From assembly GCA_964509505.1 (NCBI GenBank), contig CAZDYP010000026.1, forward strand, positions 1-37,649: a stretch of DNA of 37,649 nucleotides. Direction: 5' to 3'. The notes under the pieces are model-generated. The model worked only from the letters and a program-made list of their open reading frames with translations. It was not told where the DNA came from and searched no databases. Positions 15,098 to 23,481 of the stretch are shown here, one piece after another (the stretch's first letter is position 1; each line of letters starts with the position of its first letter). Both the position numbers and the translations under genes were made by a program. The DNA comes from CAZDYP01 sp964509505 (GTDB lineage Bacteria; Chloroflexota; Anaerolineae; JACRMK01).

Positions 15098-16147
15098 ATG
15101 ACCTCTGTTGAATGTCGTATGTCTCGTTTGCGCTTCATCGTCGCTATCATCGTCAGTCTCGTCTTTCTCGGGCTAGCATTGCAAGGGCAAAAACTGACCG
15201 ATGTGTGGGACGCGCTCTCACGCGCCCATTACATTTGGATCGTGCCTGGCGTTCTCACATACTTCCTCGCGGTCGTCGCGCGCACGTGGCGCTGGCATTA
15301 TCTCTTGCGCCCCATCAAGTCCGTGCCATTGCGCCAGCTCTTCCCCATCGTGACCATCGGCTACATGGGCAACAACATCTATCCTGCGCGCGCAGGCGAG
15401 GTGTTGCGCGCCTACGCGCTGAAGAAGCGTTCAGGCGTCAGCGTTTCTGCCTCGCTCGCCACCGTGGTCATCGAGCGGTTGTTTGATGGTGTGGTCGTCT
15501 TGTTGTTCGTGCTGGTGGCGTTGCCCAGTCTCACCGTGTTGCCTGATTGGTTGCGGCAAATTATCCTGGTCGCCAGTGTGGTATTTTTCTGCGCGCTGGT
15601 GATCTTCTTCATCCTCGCCGCTAAACCTGCACGCGTCCAAACGGTGTACCGCTGGCTGATCGAAAAAATCATTCCGATTGAGTTTCAGGGGCGCGTGCAT
15701 GGTTTAGCTGACCGTTTCATGATTGGCTTGTCGGCGCTGCGCCGCGAACGGGACGTGTTGATGATTTTCTTCACGACGCTCGTCATCTGGCTGATCGAAA
15801 CGGTCAAATATTGGCTCATCATGCAAGCTTTTCCCTTCAAGGTTTCGTTCATCGCGCTCATGCTCGTCAACGGCATCGCTAACTTGGCGACGACGATTCC
15901 CGCCGCGCCCGGCGCCATTGGCACATTCGACACGCCCGCGATCTTTGCATTGACGGCGTTTGGCGTCAACAAGTCCATTGCGACTGGCTACACGCTGGTC
16001 TTACATGCAGCGCTGTGGTTGCCCATCACTTTGCTGGGTCTATTTTTCATGGCGCGCGAAAGTTTGAGTTGGTCCAAGGCGCAAGCCGAATTGGCAGAGC
16101 CACGAACTATGGAGAATGGCGAGTTGAATGCGGTGCAGGAAGCATGA
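15098..16147 (+). CDS. Flippase-like integral membrane protein (UPF0104/AglD, LPG synthase TM family)
   Basis: 349 residues with about eight membrane helices. Landmarks of the family are ALSRAHYIWIVPGVLTYFLAVVARTWRWHYLL, YMGNNIYPARAGEVLRAYALKKR (the conserved N-x-x-P-x-R-x-G-E motif) and the closing NLATTIPAAPGAIGTFDTPAIFAL segment. Members are proposed to move or modify lipid-linked sugars or phospholipids in the membrane. The ATG at 15098 or the one at 15119 could be used; neither has a good ribosome site. It lies upstream of an FAD oxidoreductase and UDP-glucose dehydrogenase on the same strand, which fits an envelope glycan role (inference). Confidence 0.85.
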   Translation: MTSVECRMSRLRFIVAIIVSLVFLGLALQGQKLTDVWDALSRAHYIWIVPGVLTYFLAVVARTWRWHYLLRPIKSVPLRQLFPIVTIGYMGNNIYPARAGEVLRAYALKKRSGVSVSASLATVVIERLFDGVVVLLFVLVALPSLTVLPDWLRQIILVASVVFFCALVIFFILAAKPARVQTVYRWLIEKIIPIEFQGRVHGLADRFMIGLSALRRERDVLMIFFTTLVIWLIETVKYWLIMQAFPFKVSFIALMLVNGIANLATTIPAAPGAIGTFDTPAIFALTAFGVNKSIATGYTLVLHAALWLPITLLGLFFMARESLSWSKAQAELAEPRTMENGELNAVQEA

Positions 16148-16274
16148 ACCGTGATACGCGATACGTGAGGCGTTAAGCGTAGAGCGCAAGACGCGATATA
16201 TCACGACTTACGTTTCACGCTGCGCGTTCTATCACTGCTCACGGTTCACTATTCACCGACCACGAGGAGTTGCG

Positions 16275-17579
16275 TTGAACATTGCAATCATTGGCGCGGG
16301 CGCGGCGGGGTTGGCGGCCGCTTATGCTTTGGGCAAAGCGGGTCAGCGCGTCACCCTCTATGAAGCTGCGCCCGCAGTGGGTGGACTGGCGGCGGGCTTC
16401 AAAGCGCCGCATTGGGATTGGACGCTCGAAAAGTTTTATCATCATTGGTTTGCTTCGGATAAAGCCATTCTTGGTCTGATCAAGGAATTGGGATGGAGCA
16501 ATCAGGTGATCTTTCCTCGCCCCATCACGGTCATTTATTACCAGGGACAGTTTCACCAATTCGATGACCCGTTCTCCAACATCCCGCTATTTCTACTCAA
16601 GCATTTTTCGCTGCGCGATGTGATTCGCTATGGGTTGGTAGGCGCGTATCTGCGCTTCTCGCCGTGGTGGCAACCGCTCGAAAAAGTCACAGCAGACGAA
16701 TGGACGCGCCGTTATTTCGGTGAACGGGTTTATCGCTTACAATGGCGTCCCTTACTCGTCAGCAAATTCGGTGAAGAGAATTTGCCCATCGTGAATATGG
16801 CGTGGCTATGGGCGCGTTTGCACGTGCGCTCGACGCGGCTCGGCACATTCATCGGCGGCTTCCAGCGTTTTCTCGACCAGCTCGCGGAGGTGGTGCGCGG
16901 GCAAGGCGCGACGATTCGCCTCAATTGTCCGGTCACGCACATCAAAACGCAAAACGATGGCCAGCTCGCTGTACACACGAAAGACGACGCGCAACCTTTC
17001 GAGGCCGTCATCTCCACCTCATCGCCAGCGTTGATGGCGCGACTTGCGCCCGACTTGCCCGATGCTTATACGGCGAACCTGCGCGCATTGAAATCTATGG
17101 GCGCCGTCATGTTGGTCGTCGCGCTCGACCGACCGCTGACGAAATACTACTGGCACAATCTACCGAAAGAGGAAGGCTTCCCATTTCTTGCGCTCGTCGA
17201 ACACACGAATTATATGGACGCCAAACACTACGGCGGCGATCACATTCTCTACTGCGGCGATTATCTGAATCCTGACCACGAGTATTTCAGCTTGAGCAAA
17301 GACGAACTACTCGAAAAATTTTTGCCGTCATTCCAACGCTTCAATCCGCAGTTTGAGCGCAGTTGGATCAAGGACACGTGGCTATGGAAAACACCTTACG
17401 CGCAGCCCGTGCCGCCCATCAATCACTCGCGTCACATCCCCGACATTCGCACACCCGTCAAGGGACTTTACTTCGCTTCGATGTCGCAAGTGTATCCGTG
17501 GGATCGCGGCACGAATTACGCGGTGGAAATTGGGCAGCGGACGGCGCAGATGGTGTTACAGGATAAGGTAAAGGGATAA
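16275..17579 (+). CDS. FAD-dependent amine-oxidase-type oxidoreductase (protoporphyrinogen-oxidase/UDP-galactopyranose-mutase-like)
   Basis: 434 residues. The N-terminus IAIIGAGAAGLAAAYAL (GxGxxG) and LYEAAPAVGGLAAG (the conserved Glu and GG of FAD-binding Rossmann folds) show flavin binding; DWTLEKFYHHWFASD follows where related enzymes have the substrate-side DxGxHxF segment. The C-terminal PVKGLYFASMSQVYPWDRGTNYAVEIGQR is the second FAD contact. The closest general type is the HemY/CrtI/GLF superfamily; Chloroflexota encode such proteins near polysaccharide genes. The TTG start at 16275 has GAGGAG 5 nt upstream. The substrate is not determined. Confidence 0.82.
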   Translation: MNIAIIGAGAAGLAAAYALGKAGQRVTLYEAAPAVGGLAAGFKAPHWDWTLEKFYHHWFASDKAILGLIKELGWSNQVIFPRPITVIYYQGQFHQFDDPFSNIPLFLLKHFSLRDVIRYGLVGAYLRFSPWWQPLEKVTADEWTRRYFGERVYRLQWRPLLVSKFGEENLPIVNMAWLWARLHVRSTRLGTFIGGFQRFLDQLAEVVRGQGATIRLNCPVTHIKTQNDGQLAVHTKDDAQPFEAVISTSSPALMARLAPDLPDAYTANLRALKSMGAVMLVVALDRPLTKYYWHNLPKEEGFPFLALVEHTNYMDAKHYGGDHILYCGDYLNPDHEYFSLSKDELLEKFLPSFQRFNPQFERSWIKDTWLWKTPYAQPVPPINHSRHIPDIRTPVKGLYFASMSQVYPWDRGTNYAVEIGQRTAQMVLQDKVKG

Positions 17580-17690
17580 ACGGGGAAAGAGGGAACGCGG
17601 CAATGGGGAACGGGGAACGAGGCAATAGGCAAACCATCTCCTCGTTTACCCATTTACCGTTGCCCTTGAACTAAGAAGGAGCCATCATTT

Positions 17691-20438
17691 ATGAAAAACA
17701 TTTGCGTTGTCGGCGCGGGTTACGTCGGCTTGACGACGGGCGCGTGCTTTGCAGACTTGGGCAATCGTGTGACATTGCTCGACATTGACGCCAAACGCAT
17801 CGAGCTGCTGCACAAAGGCGAGATACCGATTTACGAGCCGGGTTTGGAAGACATTGTGAAACGCTGCGTCAAGGCGGGGCGTTTGCGCTTCACGACGAAC
17901 TATGCCGAGGCATTGAGCGATGCCGAGTTTGCGTTCATCGCCGTTGGCACACCGGGGCGTGTGGATGGCGCTGCCGACTTGGACTATGTGCGGAGCGCCG
18001 CCGAGATGATCGCGAAACATCTGACCAAGCCGCTCATCGTCATCAACAAATCCACGGTGCCTGTCGGCACGGGCGACTGGGTCGCGGACATCATCAAAGA
18101 ACATAAGACGAACGATGTGCCATTCGCCGTCGTATCGAATCCTGAATTTTTAGCGGAAGGTTCAGCCATCGCCGACTTTCAAAACACCGATCGCGTCGTG
18201 CTGGGCTCGCGCGATTCGGATGCAGCCAGCCGTGTCGCAGAGTTGTATCTGCCGTTGCGCGCGAAGATCATGATTACGAATCTACGCACTGCCGAGCTCA
18301 TCAAGTACGCATCGAATGCGTTCCTCGCCACGAAAATTTCGTTCATCAATGAGATCGCAAACATCTGCGAGAAGTTAGGCGCGGACGTGAAAGAAGTTGC
18401 AGAGGGCATGGGGCTCGATCGGCGCATTGGGCGCGCGTTCTTGAATGCGGGGTTGGGCTATGGTGGTTCGTGTTTTGAAGGAGCTGAAACGGTCTTCGCG
18501 TTGAACAGTCCCAACGTCGCCGCCGAAAAGTTGGAAAGCATTTTTGTAAAAGCGGGGCAGCCATTTCAAGGGGATGTGGTGCAAGTCGTCACGCCGACGG
18601 ACAAGCGGGTGTTGGCTTTCGATTTGCAAACGGGACAACCGACTCTCGCCGAAGTGAAAGCCATCACGCGCCGCCCCTATCAGGGACTCATGGTGACGTT
18701 GGCGACCAGCATGGGGCGCACATTGAAAGTGACGGCAGATCATCCCGTGATTGTGCGCGCACACGATCATTTCGCCATTTTGCCCGCGGCGGCAATTGCG
18801 CCCGGCGATCAGCTGATGGCGCTCTGCGCCTTGCCCAAGATCGAGGCGGCGCAGTCTCTGAATTTGATCGAGCGCTTGCGCGATACCTCATTGGCTGATG
18901 ATGTCTATGTGTCGCCGCTGGACGATGCGTTCGTCCAACAATATCCGCAATTCGCCAAGCACATCCCGCGCGAGCTGCTCACGCATCCTAGCGAAATCAA
19001 ACGACGCAACCGCATGTCGCTGCGCGTCTTTTATCATTTGCGCGCGCAAGGCGTGGTGCAGGTATCAGATGAGCAGCTGCAACTCTATACGGCGAAAGGC
19101 GCAGCGACCAAAATCAACGCCGTGATCCCCATTGATGCGGATGGGTTGCGCTTGCTCGGCTATTACCTAGCCAAAGGTTGGATCAGTTGCGACACGGGCA
19201 GAGCAGGCGCCACACGCGAGCGCATCGGCTTCGCGTTTAATGAAACAGAAACTGAATACATCACGGACCTACAGCGGATTCTAACACGCTTGGGTTTGAA
19301 GTTCAGCGAGAAGCATAAGACTCACGCCATCACCACGATTGTTTCATCGCGTATTTTGGCGTGGCTCTTGCGCGATGTGTTGCAATGCGGCGTGCGCTCC
19401 GATGATAAAGCCCTGCCGCGTTTGGTGTTCAATGTGCCAGCGGAATTGCAATACGAGCTGGTGCGCGGCGCATTCAGCGGCGATGGCGCAGTGACGCCCG
19501 CGCAAGCTGGACGCAATTTGATGTATGAGTATGCGACGGTCAGCAAGCCGTTGGCAGATGGCATGGCGTTGTTGCTGCAAACACTCGGCATTGTGCCATC
19601 CATACGCACACGCTGGATGAACAAGTCCAAGCAGTTGGCTTATCTAGTGTGCGTGAGCGGTTACGCGCAACTGGAAGCGTTGCGCCATGTCTTTGGCGAA
19701 AAGCGCCGCGCGCAAATCGAAACCATACTCGCAGGCTATCAGCGTCACATCAAACAACGCGGCTTTGCCAAACAGGGCGCTTATGCATTGTTGACCGTGC
19801 AAGCCGTCGCATACGAGGAAACGCAAACGACCGTGTATAGCATGGAGACCAGCACCGGCACGTTGATTGCTTCATCAGGCTTGATTTGTCACAACTGCTT
19901 TCCGAAGGATGTTAAGGCATTGGAACACATGGCGGCCGCGAACGGTTGCCATCCACAATTGTTGCGCGCGGTTATCGAAATCAACCAAGACCGTCGCTAC
20001 CAAGTGATGGGCAAGCTGCGGGAGATCTTAGGCCCTTTGAAGGGTAAGACGCTAGGCTTGCTGGGACTTGCGTTCAAGCCGAACACCGACGATATGCGCG
20101 AAGCGCCTGCGGTGGACATTGCCAAGATGGCGCAAGACGCGGGCATGGTGGTCAAGGGATACGACCCGGTGGCGATGCACGTGGCGGGCAGAATGATGCG
20201 GGACGTGCGACTCTGCGAAGATGCGTACGAGTTGGCGACGGGGTGCGACGCCATCGTGATTGCGACGGAGTGGAATGAGTTTCGCAATCTCGATTTGCCG
20301 CGCATCAAAGCGGCGATGAAGAAGCCCGTCATCATTGATGGGCGCAACATCTACGCCCCCGACAAGATGGACGAGCTCGGCTTCATCTATCGCGGCATGG
20401 GGCGGGGGAGTCAGGATGAGCATGTGAAGGCGGAATGA
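17691..20438 (+). CDS. ugd: UDP-glucose 6-dehydrogenase precursor containing an intein
   Basis: 915 codons; removing the 475-residue intein leaves 440, the usual length. N-extein: VVGAGYVGLTTGACFADLG (NAD-binding), DIDAKRIELL, EPGLEDIV, FIAVGTPG, NKSTVPVGTGD, NPEFLAEGSAIADF and KYASNAFLATKISFINEIA, ending at GLGYGGS (residue 260). C-extein: CFPKDVKALEHMA, then LGLAFKPNTDDMREAPAVDIA and the C-terminal UDP-binding domain with GYDP. It oxidises UDP-glucose to UDP-glucuronate with two NAD+. The catalytic nucleophile Cys of GGSCFPKD is the +1 residue after the intein, so the enzyme is dead until splicing occurs. AAGGAG lies 9 nt before the ATG. The upstream flippase-like and FAD genes suggest envelope polysaccharide synthesis. 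Confidence 0.95.
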   Translation: MKNICVVGAGYVGLTTGACFADLGNRVTLLDIDAKRIELLHKGEIPIYEPGLEDIVKRCVKAGRLRFTTNYAEALSDAEFAFIAVGTPGRVDGAADLDYVRSAAEMIAKHLTKPLIVINKSTVPVGTGDWVADIIKEHKTNDVPFAVVSNPEFLAEGSAIADFQNTDRVVLGSRDSDAASRVAELYLPLRAKIMITNLRTAELIKYASNAFLATKISFINEIANICEKLGADVKEVAEGMGLDRRIGRAFLNAGLGYGGSCFEGAETVFALNSPNVAAEKLESIFVKAGQPFQGDVVQVVTPTDKRVLAFDLQTGQPTLAEVKAITRRPYQGLMVTLATSMGRTLKVTADHPVIVRAHDHFAILPAAAIAPGDQLMALCALPKIEAAQSLNLIERLRDTSLADDVYVSPLDDAFVQQYPQFAKHIPRELLTHPSEIKRRNRMSLRVFYHLRAQGVVQVSDEQLQLYTAKGAATKINAVIPIDADGLRLLGYYLAKGWISCDTGRAGATRERIGFAFNETETEYITDLQRILTRLGLKFSEKHKTHAITTIVSSRILAWLLRDVLQCGVRSDDKALPRLVFNVPAELQYELVRGAFSGDGAVTPAQAGRNLMYEYATVSKPLADGMALLLQTLGIVPSIRTRWMNKSKQLAYLVCVSGYAQLEALRHVFGEKRRAQIETILAGYQRHIKQRGFAKQGAYALLTVQAVAYEETQTTVYSMETSTGTLIASSGLICHNCFPKDVKALEHMAAANGCHPQLLRAVIEINQDRRYQVMGKLREILGPLKGKTLGLLGLAFKPNTDDMREAPAVDIAKMAQDAGMVVKGYDPVAMHVAGRMMRDVRLCEDAYELATGCDAIVIATEWNEFRNLDLPRIKAAMKKPVIIDGRNIYAPDKMDELGFIYRGMGRGSQDEHVKAE
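18471..19895 (+). mobile_element. Intein with LAGLIDADG endonuclease domain (475 residues)
   Basis: Precursor residues 261-735. Block A starts at Cys261 (CFEGAETVFALNS); block B is TLKVTADHPVIV with the TxxH pattern; two dodecapeptide motifs follow, LRLLGYYLAKGW (486-497) and ELVRGAFSGDG (589-599); block F is TVYSMETSTGTLIAS; block G is SGLICHN followed by Cys736. The splice residues Cys1, block B Thr/His, penultimate His, terminal Asn and +1 Cys are all present, so splicing should work. In the first LAGLIDADG motif the acidic metal ligand is Lys495, while the second keeps Asp598, so the homing endonuclease may be impaired. Size is typical of full-length inteins. Confidence 0.95.
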
Positions 20439-20494
20439 AAATTGCAGATTGCAGCTCTTTGATTTCAGATTGAGAATTGACACGCCACAAACCC

Positions 20495-20527
20495 AAAAGC
20501 CCGTTTCCAACGTTGAAACGGGCTTTT
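20495..20527. terminator. Bidirectional terminator between ugd and the radical SAM gene
   Basis: AAAAGCCCGTTTC at 20495-20507 and GAAACGGGCTTTT at 20515-20527: a perfect 13-bp stem with a 7-nt loop and A/T runs on both sides, serving both convergent genes. Confidence 0.9.
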
Positions 20528-20570
20528 ACTGTATGGCTACTAGCTGCAATCTACAATCTGCCATGCGCAA

Positions 20571-21914
20571 TCATGCGTAACGCCAATCATACGTCTTCCG
20601 ATACCCCAGGTCGGTGCTGAACGATGAGAAGAATTTGGCGCGAGCTTTGGTGACGGGATAGCGGCGGAAGGTGCGAATGCCACGATAGGCAATCGAGAAT
20701 GGATTGTAGAGCTTCTGGCAAATCCAATCGTAACCATCGAACAGTTGTTGCGGCGTCATCTGCGCGGGTTGAAAGACGACGTGCGAGACATCGTACTTGC
20801 GCCAGCCGTCTTTGCCTTGATCAAAGAGGCGTCCCTCGCGGATGAGCTGCTCGCGTTGCGGCGTGCCGGGATACGGTGTGAGAATCGTCACGCTCACCGA
20901 GTCGAGCTCGCTTTCGCGGATGAAGTCCCACGTATCTTGAAAGATGGCCAGTGTGTCAGCGTCGAAACCGAACACGAACAGCCCGACGACGCTCAGACCA
21001 TGCTTGTGCAACTCTTTGATGACGCGCTTGTATTCGTCCACCTTGCCATGACTCTTGCCGCCCAACTCTTTTTTGTTCGAGGCATTGATGGACTCGAAGC
21101 CGATAAAGAATATATCGAGATGCGCTTCGCGCGCCAGATCGAGCAACTCGGGATAATTGCCGACCATCAATTCCGCTTGCGCCGTCCACGAATGCAACGA
21201 CTCTTTGCGTAATGCCTTGAACAATTCGACGCAATAATCGGGGTCAGTGCGAAAGTTCAAGCCGAAGTTGTCGTCGGTGAGGAAGAAGCGTTTGAGGCGG
21301 CGACGACGAATCTCATCCACCACTTCGTCAACGGGACGATGGCGCATGATCTTGCCGCTGACGCGAATCGCGGTGCAGAACGAACAATTGCGGGGACAAC
21401 CGCGCGTGATTTCGAGCATCGGCGTCCAATAGTTGCGATGCTCGTTCACCATACGAATCACGCGGTCGCTGATGGGCGCGACACCTTTGAGGTCTGCCCA
21501 TTCCTCATCGGTGTAACGCTTCTGCAAATTGCGCTGGTCAAAATCACGAATGATTTGGGGCCAGGTGCGATACGCTTCGCCGACGACGACCGCATCCGCC
21601 CACTGTTCTACTTCGTCAGGCACAAGCGTCGCGTGCGTGCCGCCCACCACAATACTCGCGCCCTGTTGGTGTATAATCTGCGCGTGTTCTTTCACCTGAT
21701 CAATGCCGAGTGACATCGCCGATGCGCCTACCAAATCGTCGGGACCGAGCGTGTCGAGCGGCAAGCGCATCAGGTTCTCGTCCCAAATCTCGACGGGAAT
21801 CTCGTCGGGCACCAGCGAAGCAAGGCGCATCAGCGTATAAGGTGCGCCGTGCGCTTTGCCGAGAATGCGCCCATCACGTTTGGGGTAAAGCAAGACTACT
21901 CTGCGAATCGTCAT
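20571..21914 (-). CDS. B12-binding-domain radical SAM protein
   Basis: 447 residues. Residues about 1-125 form a cobalamin-binding-type Rossmann domain (VVLLYPKRDG, IEIWDEN-like VEIWDENL, DLVGASAMSLGIDQVKEHAQI, IVVGGTHATLVPDEV, ADAVVVGEA), without an obvious DxHxxG cobalamin-histidine motif. The radical SAM centre is CPRNCSFC with Cys173, Cys177 and Cys180 (CxxxCxxC), followed by KRFFLTDDNFGLN and ELHKHGLSVVGLFVFGFDADT typical of the Elp3/MiaB-like barrel. The substrate is unknown; relatives act in methylation or ring chemistry of lipids, tetrapyrroles and natural products. It stands alone on the minus strand and ends at the shared terminator. Start ATG at 21914 follows a GAGGAAAC ribosome site. 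Confidence 0.9.
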   Translation of the reverse strand: MTIRRVVLLYPKRDGRILGKAHGAPYTLMRLASLVPDEIPVEIWDENLMRLPLDTLGPDDLVGASAMSLGIDQVKEHAQIIHQQGASIVVGGTHATLVPDEVEQWADAVVVGEAYRTWPQIIRDFDQRNLQKRYTDEEWADLKGVAPISDRVIRMVNEHRNYWTPMLEITRGCPRNCSFCTAIRVSGKIMRHRPVDEVVDEIRRRRLKRFFLTDDNFGLNFRTDPDYCVELFKALRKESLHSWTAQAELMVGNYPELLDLAREAHLDIFFIGFESINASNKKELGGKSHGKVDEYKRVIKELHKHGLSVVGLFVFGFDADTLAIFQDTWDFIRESELDSVSVTILTPYPGTPQREQLIREGRLFDQGKDGWRKYDVSHVVFQPAQMTPQQLFDGYDWICQKLYNPFSIAYRGIRTFRRYPVTKARAKFFSSFSTDLGYRKTYDWRYA

Positions 21915-21978
21915 AACAGTTTCCTCAAGTTACAAGTGTAAGGCAAATAAGCCCCAGCCGTTCTAACGAGAGGGATGG

Positions 21979-22048
21979 CAATTTGCCCTAAGCGTAAGGC
22001 AAATTGCCAATTTGCCCTAAGCGTAAGGCAAATTGCCAATTTGCCCTA
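21979..22048. repeat. 29-bp palindromic tandem repeat, 2.4 copies
   Basis: Two identical 29-bp units (21979-22007 and 22008-22036) plus 12 bp of a third. Each unit begins CAATTTGCCCTA and ends GGCAAATTGC, so it is an inverted repeat in itself and the array can form alternating hairpins. It lies upstream of the radical SAM gene, between it and the methyltransferase region. Confidence 0.85.
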
Positions 22049-22110
22049 CATGATAAAGTGAGGCGATTCTAGGGGGCGGGGTAGGGATTGTCAAATTAGC
22101 TCTCATTATC

Positions 22111-22351
22111 TTGCATGCTTTCAACGAGCAAGGTTTTGAGGCACAAGTGCCACAAACGCGCTCAGGCAAAAAGAAGGCAAACGGTAGTCGTGGGCCAAGA
22201 GGGCGCCCCCAATATCTACGGTGTGGCAAGCTACAAAATTCTTTCGATTCACGCTCTACTGGTAGATGTCAAGTACGAGTTCAACTCAGATAATCGCCGC
22301 TTGGATGCGAGCGGGCTACCCCTCGCTGAAGGAAAGTTCAAGATCCGATGA
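22111..22351 (+). pseudogene. Broken or short ORF coupled to the DNA methyltransferase (unrecognised)
   Basis: Two overlapping frames are protein-like in sequence: FNEQGFEAQVPQTRSGKKKANG in the first part of one frame, then NIYGVASYKILSIHALLVDVKYEFNSDNRRLD in the +1-shifted frame, which ends at 22351 overlapping the methyltransferase ATG as ATGA. This pattern suggests the 3' end of a gene broken by a frameshift near 22190, plausibly the restriction partner of the methyltransferase, but I recognise no nuclease motif. A single 78-residue ORF from 22115 is the alternative. Confidence 0.35.
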
Positions 22352-23271
22352 AAGCCAATCAAACTCCACGCACACCATTCCAAGCAACCCAGCATGAGGT
22401 CAAGTACACCCTATATCCAGAGGACTGTATTTCGGGCATGCAAACTCAGTTAGCCCCCAGTTCGGTAGATGTGGTCGTAACCTCACCTCCCTACAATCTT
22501 GGAATTCAGTATGGGGATTATGATGACCGTATCCCGCGCCAACAATATCTGTTGTGGTTAGATCAATGGGCCAGCACAATCAAAAGAGTGCTGACGGACG
22601 ATGGCTCACTGTTTCTCAATATCGGTTCAAAGCCTACTGACCCCGCTGTGCCTTTTGAAGTCTTAGGCATCATGCGAAGACACTTTCAGTTACAGAACGT
22701 GATCCATTGGATCAAATCTATCGCTATTCAAAAAGAAGATGTGGGAAATTATGCCAACATTTCTGGCGATATTTCGGTAGGGCACTACAAGCCTATCAAT
22801 AGCAATCGCTTCCTGAATGATTGCCACGAGTATATTTTTCATCTGACCAAAACGGGCGATACGCCACTGGACAGATTGGCGATTGGCGTGCCCTACCAAG
22901 ATAAATCTAACGTCACCCGCTGGGGCAATGCCAAAGTGGACAAACGGTGTCGGGGCAATACGTGGTTCATCCCTTACGAAACGATCAAGAGCCGCGATTC
23001 GCAAAGACCTCACCCTGCTACGTTTCCAGTGAAACTGCCTAAGATGTGCATTCAGCTACATGGCGTTGAAAAAACGCGGTTAGTGCTTGATCCATTTTTG
23101 GGGATTGGGCACACGGCATTAGCTTGCGTAGAACTCAATCTCAACTTTATAGGCTTTGAAGTTGCTGCGGAGTATTTTAGAGAAGCCAGTGAACGCATAG
23201 CGCAGGCTGTCAAATTCGGCGCAACTTCAAAAATCAAAACACCCAAAGAGCAACAACCTTCTTTGCTATGA
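22348..23271 (+). CDS. Site-specific DNA methyltransferase, N4-cytosine/N6-adenine type (TSPPY)
   Basis: 307 residues in the beta-class order: the catalytic motif IV VVVTSPPYNLGIQYGDYDD comes near the N-terminus (about residue 45), followed by a target-recognition middle part (IHWIKSIAIQKEDVG, HEYIFHLTKTGD) and the SAM-binding motif I near the C-terminus, LVLDPFLGIGHTALACVELNLNFIGFEV. TSPPY favours N4-cytosine, though N6-adenine enzymes share it. AT-richer than its neighbours and with no intact nuclease beside it, it looks like an acquired orphan or RM remnant. The start overlaps the preceding ORF by ATGA. Confidence 0.9.
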   Translation: MKANQTPRTPFQATQHEVKYTLYPEDCISGMQTQLAPSSVDVVVTSPPYNLGIQYGDYDDRIPRQQYLLWLDQWASTIKRVLTDDGSLFLNIGSKPTDPAVPFEVLGIMRRHFQLQNVIHWIKSIAIQKEDVGNYANISGDISVGHYKPINSNRFLNDCHEYIFHLTKTGDTPLDRLAIGVPYQDKSNVTRWGNAKVDKRCRGNTWFIPYETIKSRDSQRPHPATFPVKLPKMCIQLHGVEKTRLVLDPFLGIGHTALACVELNLNFIGFEVAAEYFREASERIAQAVKFGATSKIKTPKEQQPSLL

Positions 23272-23300
23272 ACTGGCTCACGCCCAATTACGTTGGATGA
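23268..23300 (+). pseudogene. Fragment resembling the start of the downstream phosphatase gene
   Basis: An ATG overlapping the methyltransferase stop begins MNWLTPNYVG and then a stop. The first seven residues equal those of the phosphatase at 23897 (MNWLTPN), with DNA differences only at synonymous third positions. It looks like the leftover start of a paralogue or of an older gene copy. Confidence 0.35.
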
Positions 23301-23325
23301 GGTGATTCATTGGAAAGTGTGATAA

Positions 23326-23465
23326 GAAAGTGTTTTGAACATATCAGACCGAGACCCTAACGGTTTCGCTGGCCAGCCACAAAGCATTTCAGGCAGGCTT
23401 GCGGCGCCACTGGTGAACCCGCTGCGCCGGAAAAACCGTTAGGGTCTGAATTTCAAAACACTCTC
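23326..23465. mobile_element. 140-bp MITE, copy 1
   Basis: About 96% identical (134/140) to 32948-33087. The ends are inverted repeats (GAAAGTGTTTTGAA at the left; the complement of the right end reads GAGAGTGTTTTGAA), with inner arms around CCCTAACGGTTT. TAA lies directly outside both ends, consistent with a 3-bp TNA-type target duplication as made by IS5-family elements. No coding capacity. Its right end is 2 nt from the AAGGAGG of the next gene, so it forms that gene's leader. Confidence 0.85.
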
Positions 23466-23481
23466 TAAGGAGGTCGCTCCT

